A DNA stretch of 64,000 bases, from NCBI GenBank assembly GCA_944990035.1, contig CALYLX010000066.1, forward strand, positions 186,001-250,000, read 5' to 3'. A program made the translations under genes and the position numbers. Source of the stretch: Clitopilus passeckerianus. Lineage: Eukaryota > Basidiomycota > Agaricomycetes > Agaricales > Entolomataceae. Of this stretch, positions 36,765-46,462 are shown piece by piece. The first letter of the stretch is position 1, and each line of letters begins with the position of its first letter. The notes beneath the pieces were generated by a model. It had not been told where the DNA came from. It was given only the letters and a program-made list of their open reading frames with translations, and made no database searches.

Positions 36765-37236
36765 TCAACGTGTAACGCGTTGGCATTCAGCGAAGTGCTT
36801 TTGGAACATGTTCTGAACCTTGCGGTCCTCGTCAAAGATCTAGACAACGGGATCAGTCCATCAGCATGACTATTTACATGGTAATAAATTGCCAGTCGTC
36901 CGGGAACCCCATACGGGGCTGCCAGGAATGTGACCGCGGGGATGAACATCTACTCACCTCAGGGCATCGGCAGTTGGTTGCGCTCTTGTGTTTATGCCTA
37001 GAGCTGGTCCTGCACTCCTCAGAGTAACAGTCGCTGGTCTCCCCAGTGAAGTAACGACCGTGGAAGTGCTGCGCCACCGGAAAATCATATCAGCACATGG
37101 TCTTCAACGCGCTAGCAACAAAAAAAACTCACCCCGCAGCCACGATAGAAGTCACCAATACTATCGAAGAAACATAGGATTATTATAGAGGTCGCGTGAA
37201 AAGGAGATCAGTGGCTTACATTTCGTGTTTGCACAT
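36765..37236 (-). CDS. 76-residue Cys/His-rich small protein
   Basis: Four short exons splice in frame: MCKHE plus part of the next codon, then IIGDFYRGCG, then a long exon HFHGRYFTGETSDCYSEE continuing to NCRCPE, then IFDEDRKVQNMFQKHFAE with the end CQRVTR. The introns have good borders: gtaagc to gatag (37161-37220 region), gtgagt to gcgcag (about 37072-37132), and gtgagt to about 36841. The product has seven cysteines and six histidines in 76 residues but no signal peptide. It is therefore probably intracellular and may bind zinc. The Cys/His spacing (C2, H4, C14, H16, H18, C29, C34, C48, C50) matches no named finger I know. No single reading frame shows this gene, so it would be missed by ORF calling. 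Confidence 0.6.
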
Positions 37237-40200
37237 TGTAGGGGAGGATTGAAAGAAGATGCGCCAAAGGTTCGGATATTTGTAGGCGGAAGCAAACGTG
37301 TGCAAGTTCCCTGTAGAGAGAAGGGATTTTGGGGGAGAGTGTAATTGGTGGGTGAGAGAGTAAGGAGGATTGAGATCTGGACGGCCTTATATAGAGGACC
37401 CTCCATCGGAATCGAAGACGGATTTGGTTTTCAGGGTGATAGTCAAAGTGGGCAAAACGTCAGTATCTCGATTTGGTTTACCCTTTGCTTTACCGAATAG
37501 CCGATTTGCTACCGTGTTCTTGGTGAACATAATTATGGCCTGGATTTGACCACGCGAGCCGAGAAGGGGGAAAGAATACGCTTTGAAACAAGAGGCCGAC
37601 CACCGAATGGCCCACAGCTCACGGTGACCGCACGAATTTTTTGAGTTTTTTTCTGTACACACGGCGCCAAAGCTGTTTAATTTGCAAGTTACCAAGATCC
37701 ACCCCCAAACGTTTTTCACTCACAGCTTCGACGAATGAAGTAATTTGGTCATCTGCGCAATCTGCCTTTGAACTCAATCCCCTAATCAAAATGACCGCGA
37801 TGACAAGCAGGAAGGCGTTTACATAAAACATAATAATGCCATGTGTAAATCGCGTGCGTCATCTTATTCCACGTGTTTCAAGTGTCAAAACTTGGAAATG
37901 CAAAAGTCCGCTCGACCCTTTCCGCGTTGAATCAATGATTACGGGTGCCTGGCGACAGACCGCCGGGCTCCGCTCTCGCGAGAGCAAGGTTTGACGTTTG
38001 CCGCCTGCCGTGCGATCGTTTTGAGAGCTCGACGGAACTGGTCTCACAGCCAGAGTAAGTAACCAACATCGCGAACTGCTGAGTTTCGGGCTTGCGGAGT
38101 TGGTTCGGAAGGTCAGGCTTGGAATAAATTCAATTTCTGTTACCGGTTTTGCTTGGATTACGGAGGGTCGTCGCAGAATACAGATCACTGAGCCACTCAT
38201 ATTTCAGCCCTCTGACGGCGACGCGAAGGGGAGTGAGAGGATTACCAAAGTTCGGGGGTCGGTCAGACGTATGTCAACTCTGTTCTGGGCGGATAACAGA
38301 GCCCCCAAAACAGCACCACATCTGGGGTTGTGTTCGGCGGGAATATCATAGAAATGATCTGAAATATTCAACACTCATGTGTTCACTGTGTGAATGCCTC
38401 ACCTTAGGCACTCTGACGCGTCCAATCTCCGTGTGATCAGGAGCAACCACAGGGAGAAAAGGGATCTGCTCTTGAGGCTCAGGGTTAGTTGGTGATTTGT
38501 GAAGCCTTGGAGACATGAAAATCCACGGGAAAATGATTCATGTCCTGAATGGCGAGAAGTCAAGTACATAGCCAATTTTAGCGGGTTTCTTGCTCCCAAT
38601 TGGCGCTCCCAGAATGCCCGCTCCCGGAGGTATCCTTGCACATTCATGGAGAAATCTCGGCCAGGGATGTGCTGTAACCTAGATGCCGCTGAAGCGTAGC
38701 CAGGTATTGACTCCAGAGTAGCCAATTTCCTCTCAGCAATGTGAAAATTGGTTGAAACAGAATAGAGTTCCTTCAGTTCAGGTAGCTCGGAGGTTTTAGA
38801 CAAGGGGAAGATCAGCAGCGGAATTCCCAGACCTGTTCCGACTCGCTAGAGGCCCATGTCTACAATGGGCGTACGGGCCCGGGAGACGTCGGGGGGCCAA
38901 ACTGCCGTGGACAGGACAACAAAAAAGATCAAGAAATCTCTCTCATGATTGAGTTGCGGATGATGAAACTCGTGTGAATCTGATGAAGTCTAGGGTGGTA
39001 AAATCAACTGCTTTGTAAACACTTGTGGCTTGGAGGGGCCACACTGCTCTACAATGAGGTGCAGGTCCAAGTGAGAGCATGGTGGTCGCCGAAATAGCCT
39101 TTTTGACTGCGCGTTGCAGAAGAATGGCTCACGTGCGAGTGCGGATCTCATATTTGACTTTCGAACTGATATTCATGGAAACCTGTCAAGTGAGTGTCTA
39201 TCTTAAGAAACGGCGACATGTGCCTGTGCCGTGTAAACTCAGTCAAGACCAGAAGATATATGAACTGTCAACCGAGGACGATGATGAAGATTATCAGCAG
39301 GGTCTAAGATAGGGATATGTCAAAACCTTGATGAAATTAAATAATGACGATGCGGTCGATGTAAGTGGTCTAGCAGCAATAGGAAGACACAAAAGATAAC
39401 AAGGGCCTTCTCGAACGGACCTGGATGATACCCAAAGCTCATATGATCAACTCTACGACGGGCCTTTGCTCTGGGTGTGTTCCCAGCCCCACCCAGCCGA
39501 GCCATGGGTATTCCAGGAGCACAACGATGAATCTGGGCTATCAAGTGACCCCAGTGTCTGAGCTCATCGCGATTTGCTAGACTGGTGCAGTAAGGAACAA
39601 GCTCAAGACGCGTCGCTAATTGTCGCTAACTTGTTACCTTTACCCCGTCCACCTACTGTCATGTGGTCAGACCCGACCAGCCGTAACTGCGAAGGTGAGG
39701 CACACGGCCCGATGGTGGGACAGTCAGCGTGCACTACTTCTCTTGGTTGGCTTCTTGGAAGATCCAGCCTAGTGCGCGAAGTCCTGGCGACCGTGTGTAA
39801 GAGAGACACTTTGCTGCCGGACACTTGTTATTGAGCTGCCGTAAAGCAGAAATACAGCTATCCACCTACAGGCGTAAGATCATTGGCGGCCCGAAGCGTG
39901 TCAGCCTTTCGCACAGCCAGGTGAGCGTCAGTTAACAATGTTCAATTGTGTAGCCTCTACAAAGGAATTGAAGGAGCCTTTAGTCGGCTATCCAATTCCG
40001 AGTAGGAAGCCTCACAAATGGCGCAATCCACATGCAATGTTTCGGGAGCCGCTGATCCATGGGCGGTGAGATCTCACAAAAGAGGGACCCCCCGCAAGCA
40101 CTCGAGCGATCAATGTTAAACATCTTGCCAATGGCTCCTTATGTGCTTTTGTCTGTACAGACTGGTTGCTGCTGCGCTCAGGACTGAAGTAGGTTATCCG

Positions 40201-40744
40201 GTGTCATGGCCGCAAGCAGGCCCCGGGCAGAAGTCGTCCTAGCAGCACGTAGCCCATTTGTGCGGCGGAAGAAAGAGGCAGAGGAGAATCAAGAGGTTCG
40301 TGGTTGTTTCAGGTGAAACTCGTCACAAAATGAATGACGACCAACCAGTACTGAAGAATCAAATGCTTAGAGCAAGCATCTCATCTGTTGGACTGATGCT
40401 GATGGTTTGGGACGTAAGATCTTGCCCAGTATCTGCGAAGAAAGTCAAAGTAGCTACACACCATCCAATCATCACTGGCCTACAATTCCGAAGACAGATC
40501 GAGCTAGAAGGCATCTCCAAGATAGTTTCCGTAGAGATCAGTCCTGGCGGCGTTAGTAAAGGAAGGCGACTGGGTCAAGCAGAAGCGTCACGACGCGCCG
40601 AAGTTGCCTTTCCTGGAAGACGAGTAAAGGTTTAGGAGCCCGGTTCGGTAGGAAAGGGCTCGCGAAGCGCGTGCTAACGAGAAAGGTCCACAGGTACCGC
40701 TACTAGTAATTTTTGTCATAGGCTCCAGGGCCACGAAAAGCTTT
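37237..40744. other. Gene-poor stretch, 3.5 kb
   Basis: I find no gene that I can support. ORFs of 60-134 codons (for example 38399-38803 on the minus strand and 40258-40635 on the plus strand) lack family features and are not joined by consistent splicing. Upstream exons of the proline-rich gene could lie in the last 500 bp. No tRNA, terminal repeats or target-site duplication were noticed. Confidence 0.4.
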
Positions 40745-41684
40745 ATGGCAACAGTGGACACAAGGGTCAATGAGGCAAATGTTTCAGCTCACGGTGACAT
40801 GGCCTCGTCCACGTGGAACGGAACAAGCTGAGGAGTGGGATCGCCAGGTTCATTTCCGAGACCGCCAGTGGATATTTCGAAATTCTGGGAGAAGGACCGC
40901 CCAGAGAGGGTGACTGGAAACGGAGACCTTGGTGATGCCGGCGGATCGGCTCGAATAGATCCGAATTGTTTGTCGCTCACAAACATAGCGAGTACTCGCC
41001 AATGCCCTCATGTAAGTCGTTGAGCTCATCGTTGAACGTGTGGTCTTCACCGTCCGCGACGATGATCAGTTACAGATCTCAAGGCCAGGGCCGTAAAAGC
41101 GAAAGACGCGGGAGTTGAGAAATATCAACACACTCGGGACCGACACACCAGGTTAGTGAAATCGCTATTCAACGGACTCAGGGCGAACGATTGAAATCAC
41201 CGTCGATGTCGTTAGCACCCCTCTGAAGAACACAAATTGGGATCCGTATAGTGGCCAGCCTCCGCCACCACCACCTCCGCCAAGGGTCAATTCTAACAAT
41301 CGTCCACAAGCAGTATCGTTTCCGCCCCCTCCTAACAGGTCGAATTCAAGCCCTTCAGTGCCGAGCCCGCCTGCTCCGCCTCCCAGGGCGCCATCTCTTC
41401 CCCTTCGCTCGCAGAATCAGTCTCCAGCATTTCCTGTACCTTCTGCACCATCCCGACCGCCTTTACCTACACGTAAACCTTCCTCTGGGCCACCACCCAT
41501 CGTTAGATCTACTCGACCAGATTCCTCTCCGAGGCCCGCTTTTCCACCCCCTACCCAGGCTATAGAAGAACCTGAATTAGAGCTGGACTGGTGCAATCTT
41601 ACACTGGAAGATAAACAGGTGTTCTTTGACTGGCTGGACGAGTACTTCAGTAGAAGCTTGAATATCACAATCACACCTCGATGA
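40745..41684 (+). CDS. Proline-rich protein, probable SH3-ligand type, unknown function
   Basis: The best model has four exons: 40745-40793, 40833-41011, 41084-41151 and 41216-41684. The introns at 41012-41083 (gtaagt to tcaag) and 41152-41215 (gttagt to gttag) keep frame. A short 39-nt intron (40794-40832) removes an in-frame TGA. The N-terminal part has GSPGSFPRPPVDISKFWEKD, ARIDPNCLSLTNIAS, a helical basic-acidic block AVKAKDAGVEKYQHTRDRHT and LKNTNWDPYSGQ. Then come about 100 residues dominated by Pro, Ser and Arg with a run of eight prolines and many PxxP sites. The acidic C-terminus is LDWCNLTLEDKQVFFDWLDE and then YFSRSLNITITPR. I do not recognise the family; proline-rich actin/endocytosis adaptors are the nearest analogy. 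The first exon is the weakest part, and more exons may lie upstream. Confidence 0.5.
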
Positions 41685-41950
41685 CACCCATTGCCATCGT
41701 GTCTGTACCGTCGCTGTCATCCACCTTGTAATACATGCACAATATTGACCTTCCTGCCCGTCGAAGCTCTCTCAGCTGACTTCTTTGTTCCTCTTATTAG
41801 GAAGGCTGTTGCACGATGTACTGATCGCTCATGCTGTTTGCTTCCTTTGTTCCTCTTCCTTAGAGCTAATCAGACAACCTTATAAAGATTACGTTTTTCG
41901 AGGCTGTGAGGAGGAATTATTCCTCCCGGACCATCGATAACCGTCAAAGC

Positions 41951-43330
41951 ATGAAACGAGGCTTTCTGAACAAGGGTAGCAGCAAAAAAAGAAATGCGGA
42001 GGACCCAGGCCAAAACTCAATCGAGGCTGCTGTCGAGCTCCTTCCTCGGATGGCGGCACAAGCAAATATACTGGGGCTCGAGAAACTTCAGCTGTCCCTG
42101 CAAAATTTAGACCTGGGCCACCCTATCAAGATTCCAGAGACGCGACATAATTTCGATCATGCCCCCGACATGGCAAAGTTCCCAAACCTTGGGAAGGGCA
42201 TGAGGTTATGTACCCTGCCACCTAGTGGCGACCAGGCCGTCATGTCTCTTCTCTACGACGGGACCAAGGAGGCCTTATTGAAGCAACCGAGATGGCCTTC
42301 TCCCTTGCCCTACGACATTTCCTCCTTCCAGCTGCCCTACGAACACAAGGAGGTCGAAGGCAAGGGCAAGATCACCTTCGCCAGGAAGGACTTCCAAGCA
42401 GGAGAAGTCATCATGTGCGAGCGACCACTAATGATTATCCCAGGAGCCTTGCCCTCTTCTGCTAACATCAGACCATACCACGAAATGGTCAGGCCGGCTA
42501 TCGACCATTTGACAATTACTTCGAAATACCTCTTCTTCAGTCTTCACAACTGTAAAGGACCTGAGGTTCCCGACTTCGCTGGAATCATCGACACGAACAG
42601 CATCAACATCGGCGCTCTTCCTGGGCCGTACAAAGGGACCCACGCTGCGGTTTGCTCTGCATTTTCAAGAATAAACCATAGGTATACTTCATTCCATCTC
42701 CTCGAAGATAACAAGCTGAAGGCTCCTCTCAGCTGCATCCCAAATGTAAAATTCCTCTGGCACGTCGACTCCCTCTCATACGCAGTTCGAGCCATCCGCC
42801 CAATAGCAAAAGGCGAAGAGCTCTTCATATCATACCTCGGTAACGATTTTAAGCCTCGTGCCGAACGCATTAAACAGCTCCAGGACAAGTACAATTTCAC
42901 TTGCACCTGCCCCTGTTGCGCCCTTCCCAAACTGCAATCGACCAGAAGTGACGTCCGTCGCGGGCTGCTCAATCGAGCGAAAGACGAGCATCCGGAACTT
43001 CACAAAGATCAAGACGACAAGCTCAGGAAATCATTGAAGAAACCTGACGAAGTCGGAAATGTGGTCAAGGGGTCAGCGAGGACGTTGGAAATGATGGATG
43101 ATGAACAGGTGTACGACTTCGATACCTGGATGGTTCACGCAACTATAATGTGCAAGATATACTGCGCTCTTGGGCAACGAGATGGCGTCGTAGCGCTGGC
43201 GAACAAAGCTTCCATCATGGCTGTCACTTGGAACGGGAAGGATGATGGTTGGTACAAAGTTGCGAAAGCACCTGACAGCACGGAGTGGTGGAATATGGCC
43301 GAGAAAATTAGAGGCACGGAAGCAGAGTAG
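41951..43330 (+). CDS. SET-domain protein (SMYD/SET-type lysine methyltransferase fold)
   Basis: The protein of about 442 residues has a variable N-terminal region, then the SET domain. KGKITFARKDFQAGEVIMCE is its opening strand, SRINHSCIPNVKF is the cofactor/pseudoknot motif, and AIRPIAKGEELFISYLG is the closing motif. A post-SET Cys cluster follows (FTCTCPCCALPK). The NHSC motif appears only after removing a 51-nt intron (42682-42732); without this the frame stays open but reads NHRYTS. No MYND finger is seen. Such stand-alone fungal SET proteins are common and may act on histone or non-histone lysines. The ATG at 41951 follows an earlier GTG in the same frame, which I do not use. The C-terminal part (VYDFDTWMVHATIMCKIYCA) is helical. 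Confidence 0.88.
   Translation: MKRGFLNKGSSKKRNAEDPGQNSIEAAVELLPRMAAQANILGLEKLQLSLQNLDLGHPIKIPETRHNFDHAPDMAKFPNLGKGMRLCTLPPSGDQAVMSLLYDGTKEALLKQPRWPSPLPYDISSFQLPYEHKEVEGKGKITFARKDFQAGEVIMCERPLMIIPGALPSSANIRPYHEMVRPAIDHLTITSKYLFFSLHNCKGPEVPDFAGIIDTNSINIGALPGPYKGTHAAVCSAFSRINHRYTSFHLLEDNKLKAPLSCIPNVKFLWHVDSLSYAVRAIRPIAKGEELFISYLGNDFKPRAERIKQLQDKYNFTCTCPCCALPKLQSTRSDVRRGLLNRAKDEHPELHKDQDDKLRKSLKKPDEVGNVVKGSARTLEMMDDEQVYDFDTWMVHATIMCKIYCALGQRDGVVALANKASIMAVTWNGKDDGWYKVAKAPDSTEWWNMAEKIRGTEAE
42682..42732 (+). other. Stop-free 51-nt intron inside the SET motif
   Basis: Donor AG|gtatac and acceptor ctctcag|C. Its length is divisible by three and it has no in-frame stop. Removal rebuilds NHSCIPNVKF. 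Retention would add 17 residues in the middle of the catalytic fold. Confidence 0.88.
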
Positions 43331-43460
43331 GATGTGCCATATATATAGAGCCATAATCCAAGAAGCTCATTCATCGTAACGTATAATATAAACTTGTGAT
43401 CCAAACTTACATTCAGAAGACTGTTTGCTATGAGTAAGAACGTAGAAAGGTGCACCGGTT

Positions 43461-45970
43461 TCAGTTAAACTTCAGCCTCTGCTGGGTACCGTCCTCTGCC
43501 CCAACAAAAACATCTTCCTCAATGGTTTCGTCCAAGGATGTTTCTGCTGGCGCTAAGGGTTGTGACACTTTCAGCCCAGTCCGCATGAAACATCTCGCCG
43601 ACACTCACCGTACCACCATAAGGTGGTTACACCCACTGGAAATGTGTACACGACCTTCAATGTGGTCAATCAGACACTACGCACAATTCCTTGGAAGTTG
43701 ATTACCTGCTTTCCGCGGAAATCAATCACTGTCTGGACTGGCTGAGGGTTCCAGCCCCCAACATTGTCGTTCCCTAGATGTTCTTGGTTAGTGATCCATT
43801 CTGAAGAATTATGCAAAGCTTACAGTTGAGCACAACTAACGAGTACCGCAGCCAGTCAACAGGATTGGCTCGCCCAGTGACATAGGCCCCGACGCGCAAT
43901 GCCCAGTTATACTCTCCCCCGATGCTAACCTTCACCCTCTTCCCGAACGGACCTCCACTCAAGTCGTGTGGTATGATAGCTTTCGACGCTTGTGCCATAG
44001 CATAGACTGTACATCAGATCCGAGTCTCGTTAAATGTTATGTGGCCCATAGGATAGTAGCAACACTAACATTCCTGATTAACGCTGTAGGTTCCATCGCT
44101 CTTGACCGTTACGATGCCCCGGCAACCAGGACCTCCGCAGCTACTTGTACCAGGCAGTTTAGGGTTCCCTGACTGGTCGAGGGCGATATTCCACATTAGA
44201 GCGGCTTGAGAATTATGCGTCACGGAGCCTGAGATTCCGGGCAGTTATATTAGTCAATGAAGTTGGAGCGCGTCTCGTATAATCCATGCCCACCGATGAA
44301 TCTAGGGGTGGATTAGATGTTTCCCAAGAAAGGCAGCCTCAGAACCAAGCGTACATGTTATCAAGATACCACTAGAATACATGAGAGGTGAGTTTTACAA
44401 CATACTAGCGTTAAACTCGACAAACTTTGATACCTTGATATCACTCCACCAATCACTGCCGAAGGTACCAGAGCATTCTGTTACAACACGAGTTTGAGCC
44501 AGATAGTCATCGAAGAGTCGGACTTGCCTACCTGTGAAGTAGATTTCCTGATCACAACGGAAGTATTAATAGGCATCAAGGATGGCATAAACAGGAAACT
44601 AACCTTTGATGGATACTTCAAATGAAAGTCATCTTGCTGCCCCACGCTTCCAGCGTAGCAATGAAACGCAACTCCGTCGAAAGAATCGCCAGCTGCTTGC
44701 ATTAGCTGGACTGGATAGCCCCCAGCGTTGCTCCAATTGTGATCATACCCTAGACGGGGTGGTAAGAACTAAGACATTTCATCGAGATTTTTGACCCCAT
44801 ACCAATGAGCTTCACTGAAGCGAACCCGTTGCTATTCATAAGTCCCCTAAGGGCTTTCCCTATCTGCCCTTCTTGAGCAGCGGTCAGCTTTGCTGTGGGG
44901 TAGGTCGGGTTCGTGTTCAGGGGTTCGTTTTGAATCGAGATAGCGTAGACGTTCACTCCTTTGCTCTTGAATCCTTGCAGGCACTTCAAGAGATACGTAG
45001 CATCTGACAATAACCATGCGTCAAATTTATCTGATCTGTGAAGCATTTGAGTTTGCTCACAAGTTGTGATCAGGTTGGATTTAAGTGCTCCTCCTTTCAT
45101 CGTTCCACTTTCTTTCATCCAGCCCGGCTAGCACATGTCAACCTCGTTGGATACGTGAAGCAGGTGAAGAACCTACTGGTGACCAGGGGACGATATGAAT
45201 CCTCAGAACTGCAGTCTTTTCAGTGGCCGAGCTGAAATCATACTAATGATATACGTACCGGAGTTGAGAGACTGGATATCCTTAAGCACCGAGAAGAGGT
45301 AAGAAGGTGCCCTATCAATATTGAATTTGCTGAAGCTGGTATCACCGCTTGTGTCGTCATAGCTATAAGCTTCGGATTCTCGTAAACCAGGCCTTTGGAT
45401 AACCGCTGAACTATTGAAATTTACCGCTCGCCGAAAAGTCTGAAGCGCCCAAAGGGATGCGGATATAGCTCAGCCCAGCGGCATTCGCGCCTTCGGCTGG
45501 GGAGAATAGATAGTTCAATAGCTTCCAGTAGTTGTCGGAGTTCTTTGACTGGCTTGCACGATTGGAACATGCTTCGGCCATCAAGATGGGAGGCGTACCT
45601 TAAGGTTGCTGAGGACGAGGGCAGAAGAATCGGCTGCAGGACCCTATTCTTAGGCTTGTAGATATTGAAGTATCAGATACTAACGTACTGAGTGAACCTC
45701 CAAAGCCATAGACAGTTTGGAATGTGGTCGTATCGTCGACCACAATTTCTGCCTGACCAATCACGCCGGTCGGCTCAGTAAAGTTGAGAGGGGGCCGGGG
45801 CCCAACGGAGCTGAAAAGTTTGTTTCCGTTCCACGTCGTTTGCCACTGCGAACCGGATAAAATGAGCAACTCAATTCCGGGGGATAAGGCGGGGAACCCA
45901 CAGCATCCCAGATTTGTTGGGAAGCGACGTTCGAGACTAGAACGAAACACAGAAGAGAATTCTTCAGCAT
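43461..45970 (-). CDS. Glycoside hydrolase family 30 (endo-beta-1,6-glucanase type), secreted
   Basis: GH30 enzymes retain configuration and act on beta-1,6-glucan or related glycosidic links of the fungal wall. The start MLKNSLLCFVLVSNVASQQI is a signal peptide. The next exon begins WQTTWNGNKLFSSVGPRPPL and continues TTTFQTVYGFGGSLTDSSAL, the family's N-terminal block. AGLSYIRIPLGASDFS and LLSPWSPPAWMK follow. The acid/base Glu is in AISIQNEPLNTNP and the nucleophile Glu in EIYFTECSGTFGSDWW. The C-terminal beta-domain contains RVKVSIGGEYNWALRV... NDNVGGWNPQPVQTVIDFRG and TFPVGVTTLWWYA. It ends EDGTQQRLKFN. About fifteen introns of about 45-60 nt are present; a short one beginning at 45691 uses the acceptor that yields SLTDSS. 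Length is about 540 residues. Confidence 0.9.
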
Positions 45971-46462
45971 GAGCGGAAGTTCAGAGATCCTAGCAATTAC
46001 TGATATGAGGGTGGTGCTGAGCAGGATGCAACGAGGAGAGTACGCATGGGTAGCTACTAAATGAAAGATCAACCTAGCTAGAACTGACAGGTCCACTGTT
46101 ATGTTTAGATTGCGAAGCCCTATGTCATCGTTAGTCCAACTGTAGAAAGCAACGGCGCAACTGTTGTGGGAAGTTCTGGGAACCTACCGGCTCCGGAACT
46201 AGAACGTGATGCTAGTGGATTTGCAGAAGACAGGATTGTATTGGCATCACAATCGAAGCTCTTGCTGAGCGGCCGTGATCGACATGTTTGGGGAGCAAAT
46301 CAAGTCATAGGATTGTTGTAATACATGCCCTCACATGTACACATGCTGAACATGTGTAGGGGTGCTTCAAAGAGAGTGGCACTCTAACAGCGAGGGTATC
46401 TCAAAGAAGCGGAATATTGAAATGAAATACAATTTGGGAGATCACGGTACTTCAATTGTTAT
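45971..46462. other. Intergenic region, 492 bp
   Basis: It contains the GH30 promoter and the 3' flank of the AP-1 beta gene. An inverted repeat CACATGT / ACATGTG (46332-46338 and 46350-46356, spacer 11 bp) lies about 370 bp upstream of the GH30 start. No gene is seen. Confidence 0.45.

Noticed and set aside
38399..38803. 134-codon ORF on the minus strand
   Set aside because: No splice-consistent neighbours, no family motif; length is within chance for this composition.
37237..40744. Degenerate transposon in the gene-poor stretch
   Set aside because: I saw no transposase or reverse-transcriptase motif, terminal repeats or target duplication.
40829..40831. In-frame TGA and apparent frame jumps as proof of a pseudogene
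   Set aside because: Introns at 40794-40832, 41012-41083 and 41152-41215 give one continuous frame, so decay is not needed to explain the sequence.
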